NCBI RefSeq assembly: GCF_029962835.1
Contig: NC_080588.1
Span: 15,394,001 to 15,458,000, forward strand
Origin: Magnolia sinica
Taxonomy: Eukaryota > Streptophyta > Magnoliopsida > Magnoliales > Magnoliaceae
Direction: 5' to 3'
Length of the DNA: 64,000 nt
Position numbers and translations under genes: made by a program. The stretch's first letter is position 1; every line of letters begins with the position of its first letter. Below the pieces are notes generated by a model. The model was not told where the DNA came from, ran no database searches, and saw only the letters and a list, made by a program, of their open reading frames with translations. Positions 11,375-23,982 of this stretch are shown here, one piece after another.

Positions 11375-13150
11375 TGTTAGTACACTTATTTGTACTCATG
11401 TTTGTCAATCACGTGACAAGTTGTGTCTTATAGTTGGATGAGTTTTTGACTAATGAAGACCGGCGATGCAACTGGAGTTGAAGTAGGAAAAGCTACATTG
11501 AAGACGAAGAACCGCTTTTGCGATCTTAAAACCTTGCAAATAAATGATCCCAACCCAAATAGGAAAACCCTCCTAGGTAATCTATTCTAAGCCAAACCCA
11601 AGTCCATATTTTATATCCCATAGTCTTGGCTTAAGCAAGTCCTAAGTTGTTGAACTATTAGACAAAAATAAGAAAATCGGTCCATTGTCGGTAGGATGAA
11701 GGTGCCACCGAATAGCACCTTCGGTGACCAAAGGGACTCAAAACAATCCAACAAGCTTACAACGTTAATTCGATACCATCAACTGGGTATTTTGGTGACA
11801 CCGACTGCCACCGATGAATAAATTTTGGTGCCATGCACTGAAAGAGAATGTTTTCAGTCAGTAACTTGGGAATTTTAATTCGGTACTACCAAAGCAAGTT
11901 CAGTGGTGCCGAAGGTCACTTCGGTAGCACCGAGAACTAGACGTTTTCTATCTGTTGGAAGCTTTTCTCTATAAAAATGGCTTGTAAGACTTTAAAAAAT
12001 AGTGAAAATAGACACTATAGAGTCTCTAGTGTATCCCAAGCTTATCCTAACCCATTTAGACTCTATCCATACGAGTTCATGTCCTCTTCATTGTGATCCT
12101 TCACTCTTATGAGCATTCAAAGCTCATATTTAATGAAGAACATGAACTCATGCCTTCTCTAGAGTTCAAAGACCAAACTAATAGAAAAATCCTTGGTTCT
12201 TTGATACTCTAGAGCATCCATAGGATGAATTTAGGAAATCCACTCATTGTCCTAGATAGGAGATTCAACCAACTCCCATAACCTTGGTCACCTTCTAGGT
12301 ACATCTTATGCAAGGTTTTTTATCATGAAGCTGAGCTAATAGGTAAATCCAATCTAAGCGATCGGGGGAGCACTAGGAAGCTGATTCAAGCTCGAGAGCG
12401 AGAAGATCTAGCAACCCGAGACAAGCTACAAGAGAGAACTCAATCTGACAAGTAAGTGTCATTTTAAGAGTTCAAAAGGTTAACCTCCTTCCTTGTGAAG
12501 GATTGAGGCTAAGAGCTTCCTATCCACAAACTCGTTTAGGTTCCTTGTGTGGGACCTTGGTCGGTGGGCCTAAACATTAGGTGCCTTATATGGGACCGTG
12601 GCCGGTGGGCCTAAACATGGGTTCTAGATGTAGGACAATTGGTCTTGCGGAGAGTATAAATTTGTGTCCTTAGTGTAGGACTGTAAAGGTTATAGGTGAA
12701 CCTATTTAAAACCTTTAATAGTGAAATCCAGTGCACTCTGGGATTGAGTGTGGGTGCCGAGAGTGGAGCAGGCACGTAGCCGAACCACTATGAATGCTTG
12801 TGTTTGGAATGTTCATTTGCGCATCTATTTAAATCATGCTTATATATGCTTAAATGTTTAAATTTGTATACATGATTGGATGAATGCTATTCATTGGTAG
12901 GAAGCACATTCCACACACAAGCTCACAACACTAGGCTAGGTATTATATTTCCATATCTTTAATAGTCTTTGTGATTGGATCCTCTAACTGGCTTGGAAGC
13001 CATTGGAGTTATATTGTCTTACTACCTTTAAAATTGAATGATCATTTAAGATAGGCAATCAAGTTTTCAAAAAGGCAGAAATAATTGAAAAGTCATATTC
13101 ACCCCCACTCTAGGACATTGCCTCATATTCACTCTCCAGTATCAGCGGTG
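11375..13150 (+). repeat. S1 3' LTR
   Basis: It begins TGTTAGTACAC directly after the polypurine tract. It has a TATA box at 11970-11976 (TATAAAA) preceded by an array of palindromic TCGGT...ACCGA words. Its end is not sharp: similarity to typical Sirevirus LTR ends (CACCCCCACTCTAGGACA, about 13090-13115) is followed by about 35 bp before the target duplication of S2 at 13151. There is no second S1 LTR to compare it with. Confidence 0.7.
11675..11976 (+). promoter_or_regulatory. S1 LTR promoter: palindromic word array and TATA box
   Basis: Before the TATA box (11970-11976) lie several related words: GGTGCCACCGAA, TTCGGTGACC, GGTGACACCGAC, GTGCCGAAGG and TTCGGTAGCACCGA. They form short inverted pairs with TCGGT and ACCGA arms. 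Palindromic words upstream of the TATA box are a described feature of Sirevirus LTRs. The other LTR families in this window show the same layout with different words. Confidence 0.65.
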
Positions 13151-13155
13151 TAAAC

Positions 13156-15104
13156 TTAAAAGGCCGAGCTATATGTCCTAAAGGGGGGGGAGGGGGGGTG
13201 AATAGGACATATGCCAAATAAAAATAATAACAGCGAAATTTAAAAAATTAAAGGAAAGATAGCACTATAAACAATCCACAATACGGAAATGTAAAGCAAC
13301 CTCAAAATTCTAGTATTGAGAGGTTGATACAAATGTTGTTCTAAGGACAACCTTACACCATAAAAACCAAGGGTTTATGGCAGGACAACCTTACTAGAAC
13401 AATTTGTGTATTAAAAACTCAAACTCAAGAGGAATAAAAAGGAAATAGCTAGAAAGGAGATATAACCTATTACAACATTTCCCACAATGCTTGAAATGTA
13501 AAAGATTACAACATTCACATCCACAAATACATCCCATAAACATGAATGATAAAAGATATAGAAAATAAATCACACATCCACAAAATATAAATAATTATAG
13601 TGGTTCGCCTGTGTGTACACCAACTGTTAAACAATAGCCATACAGCTACTCCACTCCTAATATCCTCACATAGTGGATATTAGTGTTCGCTATGAAAATA
13701 GATTTTTCCAGGTTCACCTAAAACCCTCACAATTATATCTTTCAAGTGGGCTTACACAATTCAAAAAACCCCACACTCTGAGTTTTCTAGATCACCTCAG
13801 ACAACCAAAAGAATGAGATTTTTTTGGTTCAATCTCAAAAGAAACCAAAAATAGAAGATTTACACAAATGTAAAATACTTGGATATTCTCATTTTATTGC
13901 AGCCCAGAAGAACTAAGTCGGAGTAGAAATTCGAATATAGAAGTTCAATGTCCATATCACTTATGAAATGGTTCTAGGTTCTAAATTGATTTTAAATTAA
14001 ATCAAGTTGGGCTACCTCTATTTGATTTTGATTCCAAGAAGTGAGAATACCTCAATCCCTCTTTCAAATCAGATTGGAATGCAGAATACAAAATCAAATA
14101 TAAAAAGCTAATAAAAGAGAATATTAAATATGCACAATATAACTTAAGAAGTTTACAAACTTATCTCTCAGAGTGATGTCTTGATTATACTTGAATTGAA
14201 TATTAAACTCTGAAAATTGTGCTCTATTTATAGTTGCAGAAGTCATGGTCACGACTGGTCGTAGGACCAACAGATTTTTGAAAATTAGAGCGCAATAAGA
14301 TAAAGCCGTTTCACGACTGGTCGTAGGCCTTTCACGACTGGTCATGGGACCTCCACGACTGGTCGTGACCTATCCACGACTGGTTATGTGGAACCAAAAA
14401 CAGTTGATGGAATTTTAGTCTTAGCTGTAGGACTGGTCGTGAACGAGTCGTGCACTGTTCATACGACTGATCGAGCAGTCTCCAGGACTGGTCGTGGCTT
14501 GACAAAAAATTTCAAAAATCTTCAACAAACTTAGGACTGGTCATGGAATTTCTTGGACTAATCGAGCCAGTGTTAGGACTAGTCAAACAGAGTCCAGGAC
14601 TACTTGAAGAACAGTCCAAACACTTATAAAATAATTCAATTTGAATTATGTATTCAAAATGACCTACCCTAAGGTCAATCTAAGGTCATTCATACCTTAA
14701 CTATGATGTATGAACATTGAAACTTCTTTTCCTTCAGATGATAGATGATTTTGAAGTTCATGAACCTTGAGATCTCGACACATAATGAAGCTTGTACTTG
14801 AGATCTTTTGAAGCTTGAATATGTAGTACATGAGTTGTACTTCACCTTGAGTCTTGATTATGAACAGTTGACTTGTCTTTCGATGTCGCTTTAAAACATT
14901 GAACTTTGAAGCTTAAAGAAGTGAACAATGTACATGATCTTTCATTTCTTGAAGTAGATCTTTGTTCTTGACTTGAAGCATTGTCCTTGTACATGTGATG
15001 CATTACCTTGAACAGATATATCAATGTACTACACAAGACACATATTGTGGTTTTGGCACTATAAAATTTGACAATTAAAGGAGCAAGAAACCATAGCACT
15101 AACA
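13156..15104 (-). repeat. S2 3' LTR
   Basis: This direct repeat of 22011-23982 is bounded on the right by the polypurine tract and on the left by TAAAC. It carries a TATA box (minus strand, 14224-14233) and the CACGACTGGTCGT array at 14245-14610. A poly-G run at 13183-13199 is expanded relative to the other LTR. Confidence 0.92.
14224..14610 (-). promoter_or_regulatory. S2 3' LTR promoter with palindromic array
   Basis: The minus-strand TATA box CTATAAATAG (14224-14233) is preceded, at higher coordinates, by about a dozen variants of CACGACTGGTCGTG. These have CACGAC and GTCGTG inverted arms around a TG centre. The same block is in the other LTR at 23072-23475. Such arrays could bind host factors or form hairpins. 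I infer a regulatory role only from position and conservation. Confidence 0.7.
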
Positions 15105-15121
15105 ATCTCTCCCTTTGTCAA
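15105..15121 (-). other. S2 polypurine tract
   Basis: On the minus strand GACAAAGGGAGAGAT precedes TGTTAGTGC, the start of the 3' LTR. A second, related run (TGTGACAAAAAAAGGAGAG) sits at about 15365-15385. The doubled tract mirrors S1. Confidence 0.85.
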
Positions 15122-15599
15122 ATTAGTGACAAAACACACTCCATTAAAAATAAGAGAAACATTACATGCTCAATAAAGAATCACGCACCATATATACACA
15201 AGAAAGTATAATGCAACAGTTATAATAACCAGAACACACTTATCATGAAATATTCAAAACACCTTCTTACTAAACACCTTCTTTCTTACTCCCCCTGAGT
15301 AGCACACATCAAAAATAAATGCTACTACCCACAATCCATATCCATAAGCATAAGCAACAAAATATTCTCTCCTTTTTTTGTCACAATATGACAAAGGAAG
15401 AAAGGAAGATATGGAAGAGGAAAATAAACAAAAGAGGAATAAGGGAGCAAACTAGTTAAGATATGAAAGATATAAGCAAATGATGTTCACATATAAGTAA
15501 CCAACATGAACCAAGTTCATCGAAAGTCAGTCTCACAAACTGAAAGAAATCAAAGTATCATAAGAGTTAATATTGGCCATATGAGAAAACACTTAATCA

Positions 15600-16781
15600 G
15601 ATCCAGAAGAGGGAGCAGGAATAGATGGATCAATTTGGTGTAAACCCTTGTTAAGGTGCCTCATATATTTGCGCATATAAGCAAATTGAGAATCCTGGGA
15701 AACACGTATCTGAGCCACCTATTCCTCAAGAGAATGCAACCTCTCAGCAAAATCAGAAGGCTGATAGTCAGGGTCAGCATCAGAATCTGATTCAATTTCA
15801 TTAAAGATATCATCCATGTTTATATCATCTGGAGGTAAATCGCCTTCTTCTTCATTCACTGCTTCAGCTCCACCACCACCATCCACTTAGCCAATAGCCA
15901 ACCTCAAATTCATCTTGTTAATATTGGAGTTGTTGAAAATAAGGTGATGAATAGGAGCCTCTCCAACAGACATAGCTACTAACATATGAGTGGCTAACAC
16001 AGTCATAAGATATGCAAAGGGCATATTACTGTGTCCAGGATGGATACAGAACTGTATGATGGAATAACAGCTTAAAGAAGGAAGATAAACATTTATACCA
16101 GAGATGATGGAACGCAAAATCTGAACCATAAAAGAGGTGAGTTTGGTTTGTTCCCAGAACAAGGAAACAGATTTGAAATAAATATCCTGTGAAGAACCCT
16201 ATATCTGGGTAACAAGTACTTTGAAGCGAGCACATTCCCATTTTGACTCCATTATGCGTATATGTTGTAAAATGCTCTAGTAAGCATACGTTTTTCTGAT
16301 TCAGATGGTTTATCAACTAGAGAGCTAATTAGAATACCTTCATCATAACAAGTATCTCCATTAAGCCAGAAATCAAATGTCGATTAACTTCAAATGGACC
16401 TTCCCTAGTTGCTATTATAAATGTTAAATTTTCAGTTGAAAAATCAGAAATGCAAGCAAACATAGCCTGCACAATAGACCAGTATGTCGGCCCACCCTAA
16501 TGTAGAATGTTAGCCCATCCTATAGATTGGAGAAGAGGAAGGAGATCAAAAGGAGCAATATGTTCAACATGCACAGGTTGCTCAACTATTACATTGCGCA
16601 ACCTCAAATCCCGCACATAGGGAGGATCATCTTCGGGTGACCGAAGGTGGCGCCTTGTTATAGTTGATGATCTAGATGATGAAGGACCATGAGTGTTTTT
16701 CTTTTTGTCTCTAACATCCATTTGCAACTTGAAATACAAGAAATCAAGAGGTTGCAAAAGATGTAGAATGAGTTTTCTCAA
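15600..16781 (-). pseudogene. S2 extra 'envelope-like' ORF remnant
   Basis: Minus-strand pieces at 16497-16781 and 15887-16162 lie between pol and the 3' LTR, the Sirevirus position for the extra ORF. The N-terminal piece is basic and serine-rich (DKKKNTHGPSSSRSSTITRR). The later piece has a hydrophobic stretch around MPFAYLMTVLATHMLVAMSV, comparable to the conserved part of the PF20167-like family. It is the counterpart of the S1 ORF at 9678-10773, though the two are quite diverged. Role unknown. It is a fossil. Confidence 0.6.
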
Positions 16782-16924
16782 AATCAGATTTTAGAGATGA
16801 AAACCCGAAAAACTTCAAGAAAACAAGAAATAAATCACTTCAAGTTAGAAAATGAAGTGATATGCACTTGAGTCTCTAAGAAAAACTGAAATAATGCACT
16901 AACCTTGAAGAATCAAGAAGTTGG

Positions 16925-17090
16925 GTACGACCGGTCGAGTTTAGACTCGTTGAAGAGGAAGAGCAAATGAGGAAGAAAAAGGTTTTTCCCTAAATTAAAA
17001 GCACTAGCGCGCTACACAACTGGTCGAGTACGTCCTCGACCAGTCGTGCCATGACTAATCAAGTACATCCTCGACTGGTCGTGCACAGAA
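16925..17090. repeat. Internal palindromic words outside the S2 LTRs
   Basis: Words of the same type as the LTR array recur here: ACGACCGGTCGAG, CAACTGGTCGAG, CTCGACCAGTCGTG and CTCGACTGGTCGTG. They lie between the end of pol and the start of the extra ORF. They may be shared promoter words for the extra ORF, or the result of an earlier exchange. This is inference. Confidence 0.6.
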
Positions 17091-17219
17091 AAAAAAATAT
17101 GCATTTTGCACATGATTTTAAAATTTAAACAAATAAATTAACAAATATATACACTATGATACATACATCCATGAATAATTAATTCAAATTGCACATACCA
17201 AGATCAAATTTTAATTTAT

Positions 17220-18640
17220 TAAACCTGCATTTGTCAAGCGGTTTAATGGAAATGTCAGCAAGTTGAGTCTCGGTCGAAATGTATTCCAACGAAATTGTCT
17301 TTTCTTCCACTAATTCACGAATGTAATAATATCTAATGTCAATGTGCTTGGTTTGTGAATGTTAGATTGGATTTTTAGATATATTAATTGCACTAGAATT
17401 ATCACAATATAAAACTATAAAGTCCTGTGCAATTCCGTAATCGCTTAACATTCTTTTCATCCTTACAAGCTAAGTGCATACATTACCTGCGACAATGCAT
17501 TCAGCCGCAGCGGTAGAGAGCGATACAGAACTTTATTTCTTACTCTGCTAAGAAACTAAACAATTCCCAACATAGAAACAACCACCACTGGTTGATTTCC
17601 TATCATCAACATTACCAGCCCAATCAGCATCAATGTACCCAGCTAATTGAACACTAGTATCATGTGAATACCAGAGACTTAAATTAGCTGTGCTTACGAC
17701 ATATCTCATAATCTGCTTAACAGCAGTTAAATGTGACTCTTTACAATCAGATTGATATCTAGTATAAATTTTAACGCTAAAAGCAATATCAAGTCTACTT
17801 GCAGTTAAATAAAGTAAATTGCCAATCATACTATGATACAATTTAGGATCCACACTTTTACCTGTAGAGTACTTTGAGAGTTTTAATGTTATACTCATAT
17901 GAGTATCAAAATTTTTACTATTTTCAAATCCAAACTTTTTAACTAAGTTCAGAGCATATTTGGTTTGAGAAATAAAGATACCATCAGGTTGTTATTTAAC
18001 TTGCAACCCTAAGAAATAATTCAATTCCCCAACTATGCTCATTTCGAACTTAGATTCATAAGATCTGCAAACTCAACAGTCAAGTTAGTACAGGTAGATC
18101 CATAAATAATATCATCAACATAGATCTGCACTATTAAGATATGATCGTTATGTTTCTTAACAAAAAGAGTCTTATCAACACTTCCCATTTGAAAATTATG
18201 ACTTAGTAGAAACTTAGTCAATTTTTCATACCATGCCCTGGTAGCTTGTTTCAAACCGTAGAGAGCTTTTTTTAAGTGATAGACGTGATCGGCATTCTTA
18301 GGGTCTTCAAAACTCGTTGGTTGTTCAACATACACTTCTTCATGCAGATTGCCATTTAAGAAAGCACTCTTTACACCCATTTGATATATTTTGATCTTTC
18401 TAAAATATGCAATAGATATAAATAGTCTGATTGATTCAAGACGAGCTACTGGGGTAAAGGTTTCATCATAATCGATTCCTTCAATTTAAGTGTACCCTTG
18501 TACAACCAGTGTAGCTTTGTTTCTAATTATATTACCAAGTTCATCAGACTTATTTTTGAAAATCTACTTAGTTCTGATAATATGTTTATCTTTAGGTCTA
18601 GGAACAAGATACCAAACATCATTTCTAATAAATTGATTAA
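17220..18640 (-). pseudogene. S2 reverse transcriptase-RNase H remnant
   Basis: The minus strand shows copia reverse-transcriptase words: VKSAFLNGNLHEEVYVEQP, LKKALYGLKQATRAWYEKL and IYVDDIIYGST (18039-18380). These are followed by the RNase H core (17548-17898: GNLLYLTASRLDIAFSV, YIDADWAGNVDDRKSTSG) and the usual C-terminal region towards 17220. In the live family it makes cDNA and removes the RNA template. It is a fossil with recognisable domains in the right order. Confidence 0.9.
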
Positions 18641-19800
18641 GCTCTTCTTGCATCGCTACTATCCAATTTTCGTCAGTAAGAGTTTCTTTTACGTTAGCTA
18701 GTTCGATCTGAGAAGTAAACCACAAGTAATTACATATATCTTCTAGTTGTCTACAAGTCCGCACACTAGTGAGAGGGTTTTCAAGAATCTGAGTGGTTGG
18801 ATGATCTTTAACAGTCCTCAGTTCAGAGTTATTTTGACTTGATGAAGTATCTGGTTTGTCAATTAGAAGAACTTTATCATTATCTGAACTAGAGACAGGT
18901 GTATTTAAGTGATCGTCAATGACCACATTGATGGACTCTTGAATCACACCGGTCCTCTTATTAAGAACTCGATACGCTCGACTGTTTAAAGCATATCCTA
19001 AAAAGATTCCTTCATCACTTTTGGTGTCAAACTTACCCAGATTTTCACAGTCACATAAAATATAGTACTTGCTGCCAAAAACTCGAAAGTATTTAATAGT
19101 AGGCTTCTTATCAAACCACATTTCATAAGCCGTTTTATTATTTGACTTACTTGTATAAACCCGGTTGATTATATAGCAGGCAGTATTTACAACTTCAGCC
19201 CAAAGATTTCTAGAGAGCTTCAGACTACTCAAAATTATATTTGCCATTTCTTGAAGCACTCTATTTTTTCTTTCAACAATTCCATTTTGTTGTGGTGTTT
19301 TAAGTGCAGAGAATTCATGTGATATTCCCTGATCGCTACAGAATTTCTCAAAACTACTATTCTCAAATTATGATCCATGATCACTATGAATCTTACAGAC
19401 TTGAGAACCTTTTTTCGTTTAGATTTGTTTGAGAACTCTTTTTACTTCATCATGGGTTTCTGATTTATCCCTTAAGAAGGCTACCTAAGTGAATCTGGTA
19501 AAATCATCTACGATTACCAGTATGTATTTTTTCCTGCCTCGACTCTCCATACTGGTTAGTCCTATAAGATCCATGCGGAGAAGTTCGAGCGGTTTGGATG
19601 TGGCATTGGAGTACACCTTTTTGTGAGTACTCCTAGTTTGCTTGTCAATCTAGCATTCGCCACATATTTTGTCTACTTTCTAAAATTTAGGTAGACCTCT
19701 TATCAGTTCTCTTTTGCTCAATCTATACAAATTATGGTAGTGTACATGTCCAAGGCGTTTATGCCATAATTCGTTCTCATCGGTATGGACCATGTAACAC
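18641..19800 (-). pseudogene. S2 integrase remnant
   Basis: The segment 18564-19259 carries the C-terminal half of copia integrase (AEVVNTACYIINRVYTS, NKTAYEMWFDKKPTIKYFRV, GKFDTKSDEGIFLGYA) and the acidic linker into reverse transcriptase. The catalytic-core neighbourhood lies to its right, including the PQQNGIVERKNR block at about 19250-19300 and the zinc-binding region towards 19680. In the live family it inserts the cDNA, here with a 5 bp target duplication. It is a fossil. Confidence 0.88.
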
Positions 19801-20029
19801 GATAAATTAGATGAGCTAGAGTCACTTACAATATAGCAGTTTTTAAAAGTTCTACAAGTAGTTAATATTACAGAACCATTTTTATTTAATATTTCACACC
19901 CTAGGTTAGAAAATTTTACACTATGATTTTTATTGCATATTTGAGAAATGCTTAATAAGTTATGTTTTAAACCTTCTACATATAAGACATTCTCAAATAA
20001 AGGGAGGTTAGAAAGCTAAACCGTACCTG

Positions 20030-20260
20030 GCCAATAATCCTGCAGTTGCTACCATCACCAAATGTGACTAAACCATTAGTCATGTCTTTAAGAGTGGTGA
20101 ATAGACCTTTGTCACCAGTCATGTGCTTGGAGCATCCAGTGTCTAGGTACCACTTTGAATGGCTGATGCTTTAAAAGTCGTGTGGGCAACCAAGCAGGTA
20201 ACCTTAGGAAACCATTTCAAAACTGTTTTGGGTTTAGGAGTATAGTTGGTCTTTCTATGA
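20030..20260 (-). pseudogene. S2 copia aspartic protease remnant
   Basis: On the minus strand, at about 20115-20160, the words WYLDTGCSKHMTGD give the copia retropepsin active-site block (D-T-G followed by CS.HMTGD). It lies between gag and integrase, as expected for Ty1/copia. It is a fossil. Confidence 0.85.
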
Positions 20261-20499
20261 TTGTAGCTGTTATAAGAATGACCTACTAAGTTAGATTTTA
20301 AGAGCTCCTCAAGTAAATCAACTAATTTTTCAGCTAAAGGATTTCGGTTCTAATTTTTATAGTTGATATGGTTGCTTTTAGGTTTAAAAGATTTAAAAGT
20401 TTTAGTATTTTTACAAAAATTTTGATTTGAACTATTCCCTTTTGAATTTGAAGACTCTCCTTTCACAAATGTAGAGAAGTATTCTTTTGTTTAGGATGA

Positions 20500-21940
20500 A
20501 TATTTCTGTCTTAGCCCAAACTAAATTGGTCACCACTTTTTCTTGATCCAAATAAAAGCTTTTCTAACTTTGGATCACCTTGGGCATACCTCCATGTATC
20601 CTTTAAACTCAAAAGTGAAGAGACTTCAAGTTTAAGTGTTTCATTTTCAGATTTAAGATTTTCAATAAGGGAGGTTTTGAAATCCAAATCGCATTTCAAT
20701 TTTTCAAAACAATCTGAAATGTGGGATTTTTCTAAAACAAGAGCATCAAAATTTTCTTTAAGTTTCAAAAACTTTTCTTTCTGAAGTTTTAATTTCATAG
20801 CAATTTTACAACTTTCCTTGTAAAGGGCATTATAAGCATCTTGAAGATTATCTTTATTTTCATGATCACTATTCAAATTTTCTTCACTAGTTCAATCATC
20901 ATTATCTGAAAAAGTGAACTTGGCTAGAGTCATAAGGGCTCTAACTTCATTGCCTGACTCGGTTTCAGAATCTTCTGATTCAGAAGAGGCTTCAGAGCCG
21001 AAAGATTCATCCCAAGTAGCCAACATTCCTTTCTTTTTAGGTTTGTCCCTTTTAGGACACTTGTTTGCGAAATGCCCATATTAATGGCAGTTGTAACACT
21101 GAATGTCTTTTAAATATTTTTAAGTTTTAGATTTAGATCTATTCTTATCATTAGATTTTTAAAAATCAACTCTCTTTTTACTTTTGAAAATTTTATAAAA
21201 CTTTTTGGCTAAAAGGGCCATATCATCTTCAAAATTTTCTAAATCAGAATTTTCTTGAGAAATACATTTAGAAGATTTAAGGGTGATAGATTTTCTTTTA
21301 GGAGCTTTAAAAGTTAACTCATAAGTCTGTAAAGAGCCGACTAATTCTTCTACCCTCATATTGTCCGTATCACGAAGTTCCTGGATCGCAGTTACCTTAG
21401 AATTGAACCGTTCAAGAAGTGAGCATAGTATCTTTGCACAGACTTTACTTTCTCGGATTTTATCACCAAGACCCCACATAGAGTTCACAATGTCATTTAA
21501 TCTTGTATAGAAGTCCATGAAAATTTCATTTTCTTCCATACATATCTCCTCAAATTTGGTTGTGTGGATTTGGACTTTAGATTTCTCGACAATTAATGTT
21601 CCCTCGTGTGTCATTTCTAAAATATCCCAGGCTTGCTTTGTAGTATCACAGGATATAATTATTTTGAATTCATCCGGTGATAGTGCGCAAGTTATGGCGT
21701 TTAAAGCCTTTGCATTCCAAGAGAAATAAGGTGTAATTCTCATAGATTTGGATCGATCGATACCAGTTACTTCAGTGGTAAGAGGGATCTATTCAGTCAT
21801 TGTAGCTTGCCACACGCTATCATCCATGGATTTTAGAAAAATCCTCATTCTGGCTTTCCAATAGGCATAATTGGAGCCATCAAATGGTGGAGGCCTAGTG
21901 ACTGAAAGACTATCAAAATTTGACATCTTATAAATAGCTC
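20500..21940 (-). pseudogene. S2 gag remnant
   Basis: The right-hand part (21159-21743) has the UBN2/copia gag capsid words (CALSPDEFKIIISCDTTKQAWDIL, cut here to the core WDILEMTHEG, and DMRVEELVGSLQTYEL). A zinc-knuckle area follows near 21060-21120, then a long coiled coil (20511-20876, e.g. LKLQKEKFLKLKENFDALV), a Sirevirus hallmark. Translation begins close to 21930 with MSNFDSLSVTRPPPFDGSN. In the family, gag forms the virus-like particle. It is a fossil. Confidence 0.85.
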
Positions 21941-21996
21941 AGATCGATTAGCTCAGGAAATAAATTCAAATATAATAATTAAAAACAAGCTATTAA

Positions 21997-22008
21997 GCTC
22001 TGATACCA
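21997..22008 (-). other. S2 primer-binding site (initiator tRNA-Met type)
   Basis: The minus strand reads TGGTATCAGAGC two bases inside the 5' LTR, the standard copia primer-binding site complementary to initiator tRNA-Met. It fixes the 5' side of S2 on the right. Confidence 0.95.
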
Positions 22009-22010
22009 CT

Positions 22011-23982
22011 TGAAAATGCTGAGCTACATGTCCTAGAGGGGTGGTGAATAGGATATATGCCAAATAAAAATAATAACAGCGAAATTTAAACACTTAAAGG
22101 AAAGATAGCACTATAAACAATCCACAATACAGAAATATAAAGCAACCTCAAAATTCTAGTATTGAGAGGTTGATGCAAATGTTGTTCTAAGGACAACCTT
22201 ACACCATGAAAACCAAGGGTTTATGGAAGGACAACCTTACTAGAACGATTTGTGTATCAAAAACTCAAACTGAAGAGGAATAAAAAGGAAATAGCTAGAA
22301 AGGAAATATAGGCTATTACAACATTCCCCATAATGCTTGAAATGTAAAAGATTACAACATTCGCATCCACAAATACATCCCACAAACTTGAATGATAAAA
22401 GATATAGAAAATAAACCACACATCCACTAAACACAAATAATTATAGTGGTTCGCATGTGTGTACACCAGCTGTTAAACAACAGTCACATAGTTACTCCAC
22501 TCCTAATATCCCACACAGTGGATATTAGCATTCACTATGAGAATAAGTTTTTCCAGGTTCACCTAAAACCCTCACAATTGTGTCTTTCAAGTGGGCTTAC
22601 ACAATTCAAAAACCCCCACACTCTGAGTTTTCTGGATCACCTCAGATAATCAAAAGAATGAGATTTTTTTGGCTCAATTTCAAAAGAAACTAAAAACAGA
22701 AGATTTACACAAATGTAAAATACCTGGATATTCTCCTTTTATTACAGCCCAGAAGAACCAAGTCAGAGTAGAAGTTCGAATATAGAAGTTCAATGTCCAC
22801 ACTCACTTATGAAATGGTTCTAGGTTCTAAATTGATTTTAAATTAAATCAAGTTGGGCTAGCTCTATTTGATTTTGATTCCAAGAAGAGGGAATACCTCA
22901 ATCCCTCTTTCAAATTAGATTGGAATGCAGAATACAAAATCAAATATAAAAAGCTAATAAAAGAGAATATTAAATATGCACAATATAGCTTAAGAAGTTT
23001 ACAAACTTATCTCTTAAAGTGATGTCTTGATTATACTTGAATTGAATATTAAACTCTGAAAATCGTGCTCTGTTTATAATTGCAGAAGTCACGGTCACGA
23101 TTGGTCCTATGGACACCACGACTGGTCGTAGGACCAACGGATTTTTGAAAATTAGAGCACGATAAGATAAAGTCATTTCACGACTGGTCGTAGGCCCTTC
23201 ACGACTGATCGTGGGACCTCCACGACTAGTCGTGATCTGTCCACGACTGGTCTTGTGGAACCAGAAATAGTTGTTGAAATTTTAGTCGTAGCTGCGGGAC
23301 TGGTCGTGAACGAGTCGTCCACTATTCACATGACCAGTCAAGCAGTCTCCAAGACTGGTCGTGGCTTAACAAAAAATTTCAAAAATTTTCAACAAACTTA
23401 GGACTGGTCATGGAATTTCTTGGACTGGTCGAGCCAGTGATAAGACTAGTCGAACAGAATCTAGGACTAGTCGAAGAACAGTCCAAACACTTATAAAATG
23501 ATTAAATTTGAATTATGTATTCAAAATGACCTACCCTAAGGTCAATCTAAGGTCATTCCAGGTCATTCATACCTTAACTATGATGTATGAACATTGAAAC
23601 TTCTTTTCCTTCAGATGATAGATGATCTTTGAAGTTCATGAAGCTTGAGATCTTGACACATGATGAAGCTTGTACATGAGATCTTTTGAAGCTTGACTAT
23701 GTAGTACATGAGTTGTACTTCAGCTTGAGTCTTGATTATGAACAGTTGACTTGTCTTTCGATGTCGCTTTAAAACATTGAACTTTGAAGCTTAAAGGAGT
23801 GAACAGTGTACATGATCTTTCATTTCTCGAAGTAGATCTTTGTTCTTGACTTGAAGCATTGTCCTTATACATGTGATGCATTGCCTTGAAAAGATATATC
23901 AATGTGCTACACAAGACACATATTGTTATTTTGGCACTACAAAATTTGAAAATCAAAGGAGCAAGAAACCATAGCACTAACA
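22011..23982 (-). repeat. S2 5' LTR
   Basis: On the minus strand it starts TGTTAGTGC and ends TTTTCA next to the primer-binding site. It has a TATA-like box (ATTATAAACA, about 23071-23080) with the palindromic array upstream (23090-23475). It is collinear with 13156-15104 and differs mainly by scattered substitutions and small indels. Confidence 0.93.
23072..23475 (-). promoter_or_regulatory. S2 5' LTR promoter with palindromic array
   Basis: This is the counterpart of 14224-14610. About 13 variants of CACGACTGGTCGTG, GACTGGTCGAG and GACTAGTCGAA lie directly upstream of the TATA box in element orientation. Retention in both LTRs shows that the array was present when S2 inserted. Confidence 0.7.

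Larger units (their letters stand above)
7746..13150 (+). mobile_element. S1: 5'-truncated Sirevirus (Ty1/copia) relic
   Basis: This plus-strand fossil has, in order, the tail of gag, a stretch I cannot assign, an extra ORF of the plant 'envelope-like'/PF20167 type, two copies of a Sirevirus polypurine tract (11118-11135 and 11360-11374), and a 3' LTR from 11375. No 5' LTR and no recognisable pol are in the window. The doubled GACAAA...GGGG polypurine tract is a Sirevirus habit. The left edge abuts E1, and the right edge is next to the TAAAC duplication of S2. The copy is broken and old. Confidence 0.75.
13156..23982 (-). mobile_element. S2: full-length Sirevirus (Ty1/copia), about 10.8 kb
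   Basis: It is flanked by the perfect 5 bp duplication TAAAC (13151-13155 and 23983-23987). From right to left it has a 5' LTR (22011-23982), a tRNA-Met-type primer-binding site (21997-22008), gag, protease, integrase, reverse transcriptase-RNase H, an extra envelope-like ORF, polypurine tracts (about 15365-15385 and 15105-15121) and a 3' LTR (13156-15104). Gene order and the extra ORF fix it as a Sirevirus. The LTRs look about 93-95 % identical by eye, so it is probably several million years old. All parts are present, but the coding sequence is broken in a moderate number of places. Confidence 0.92.
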
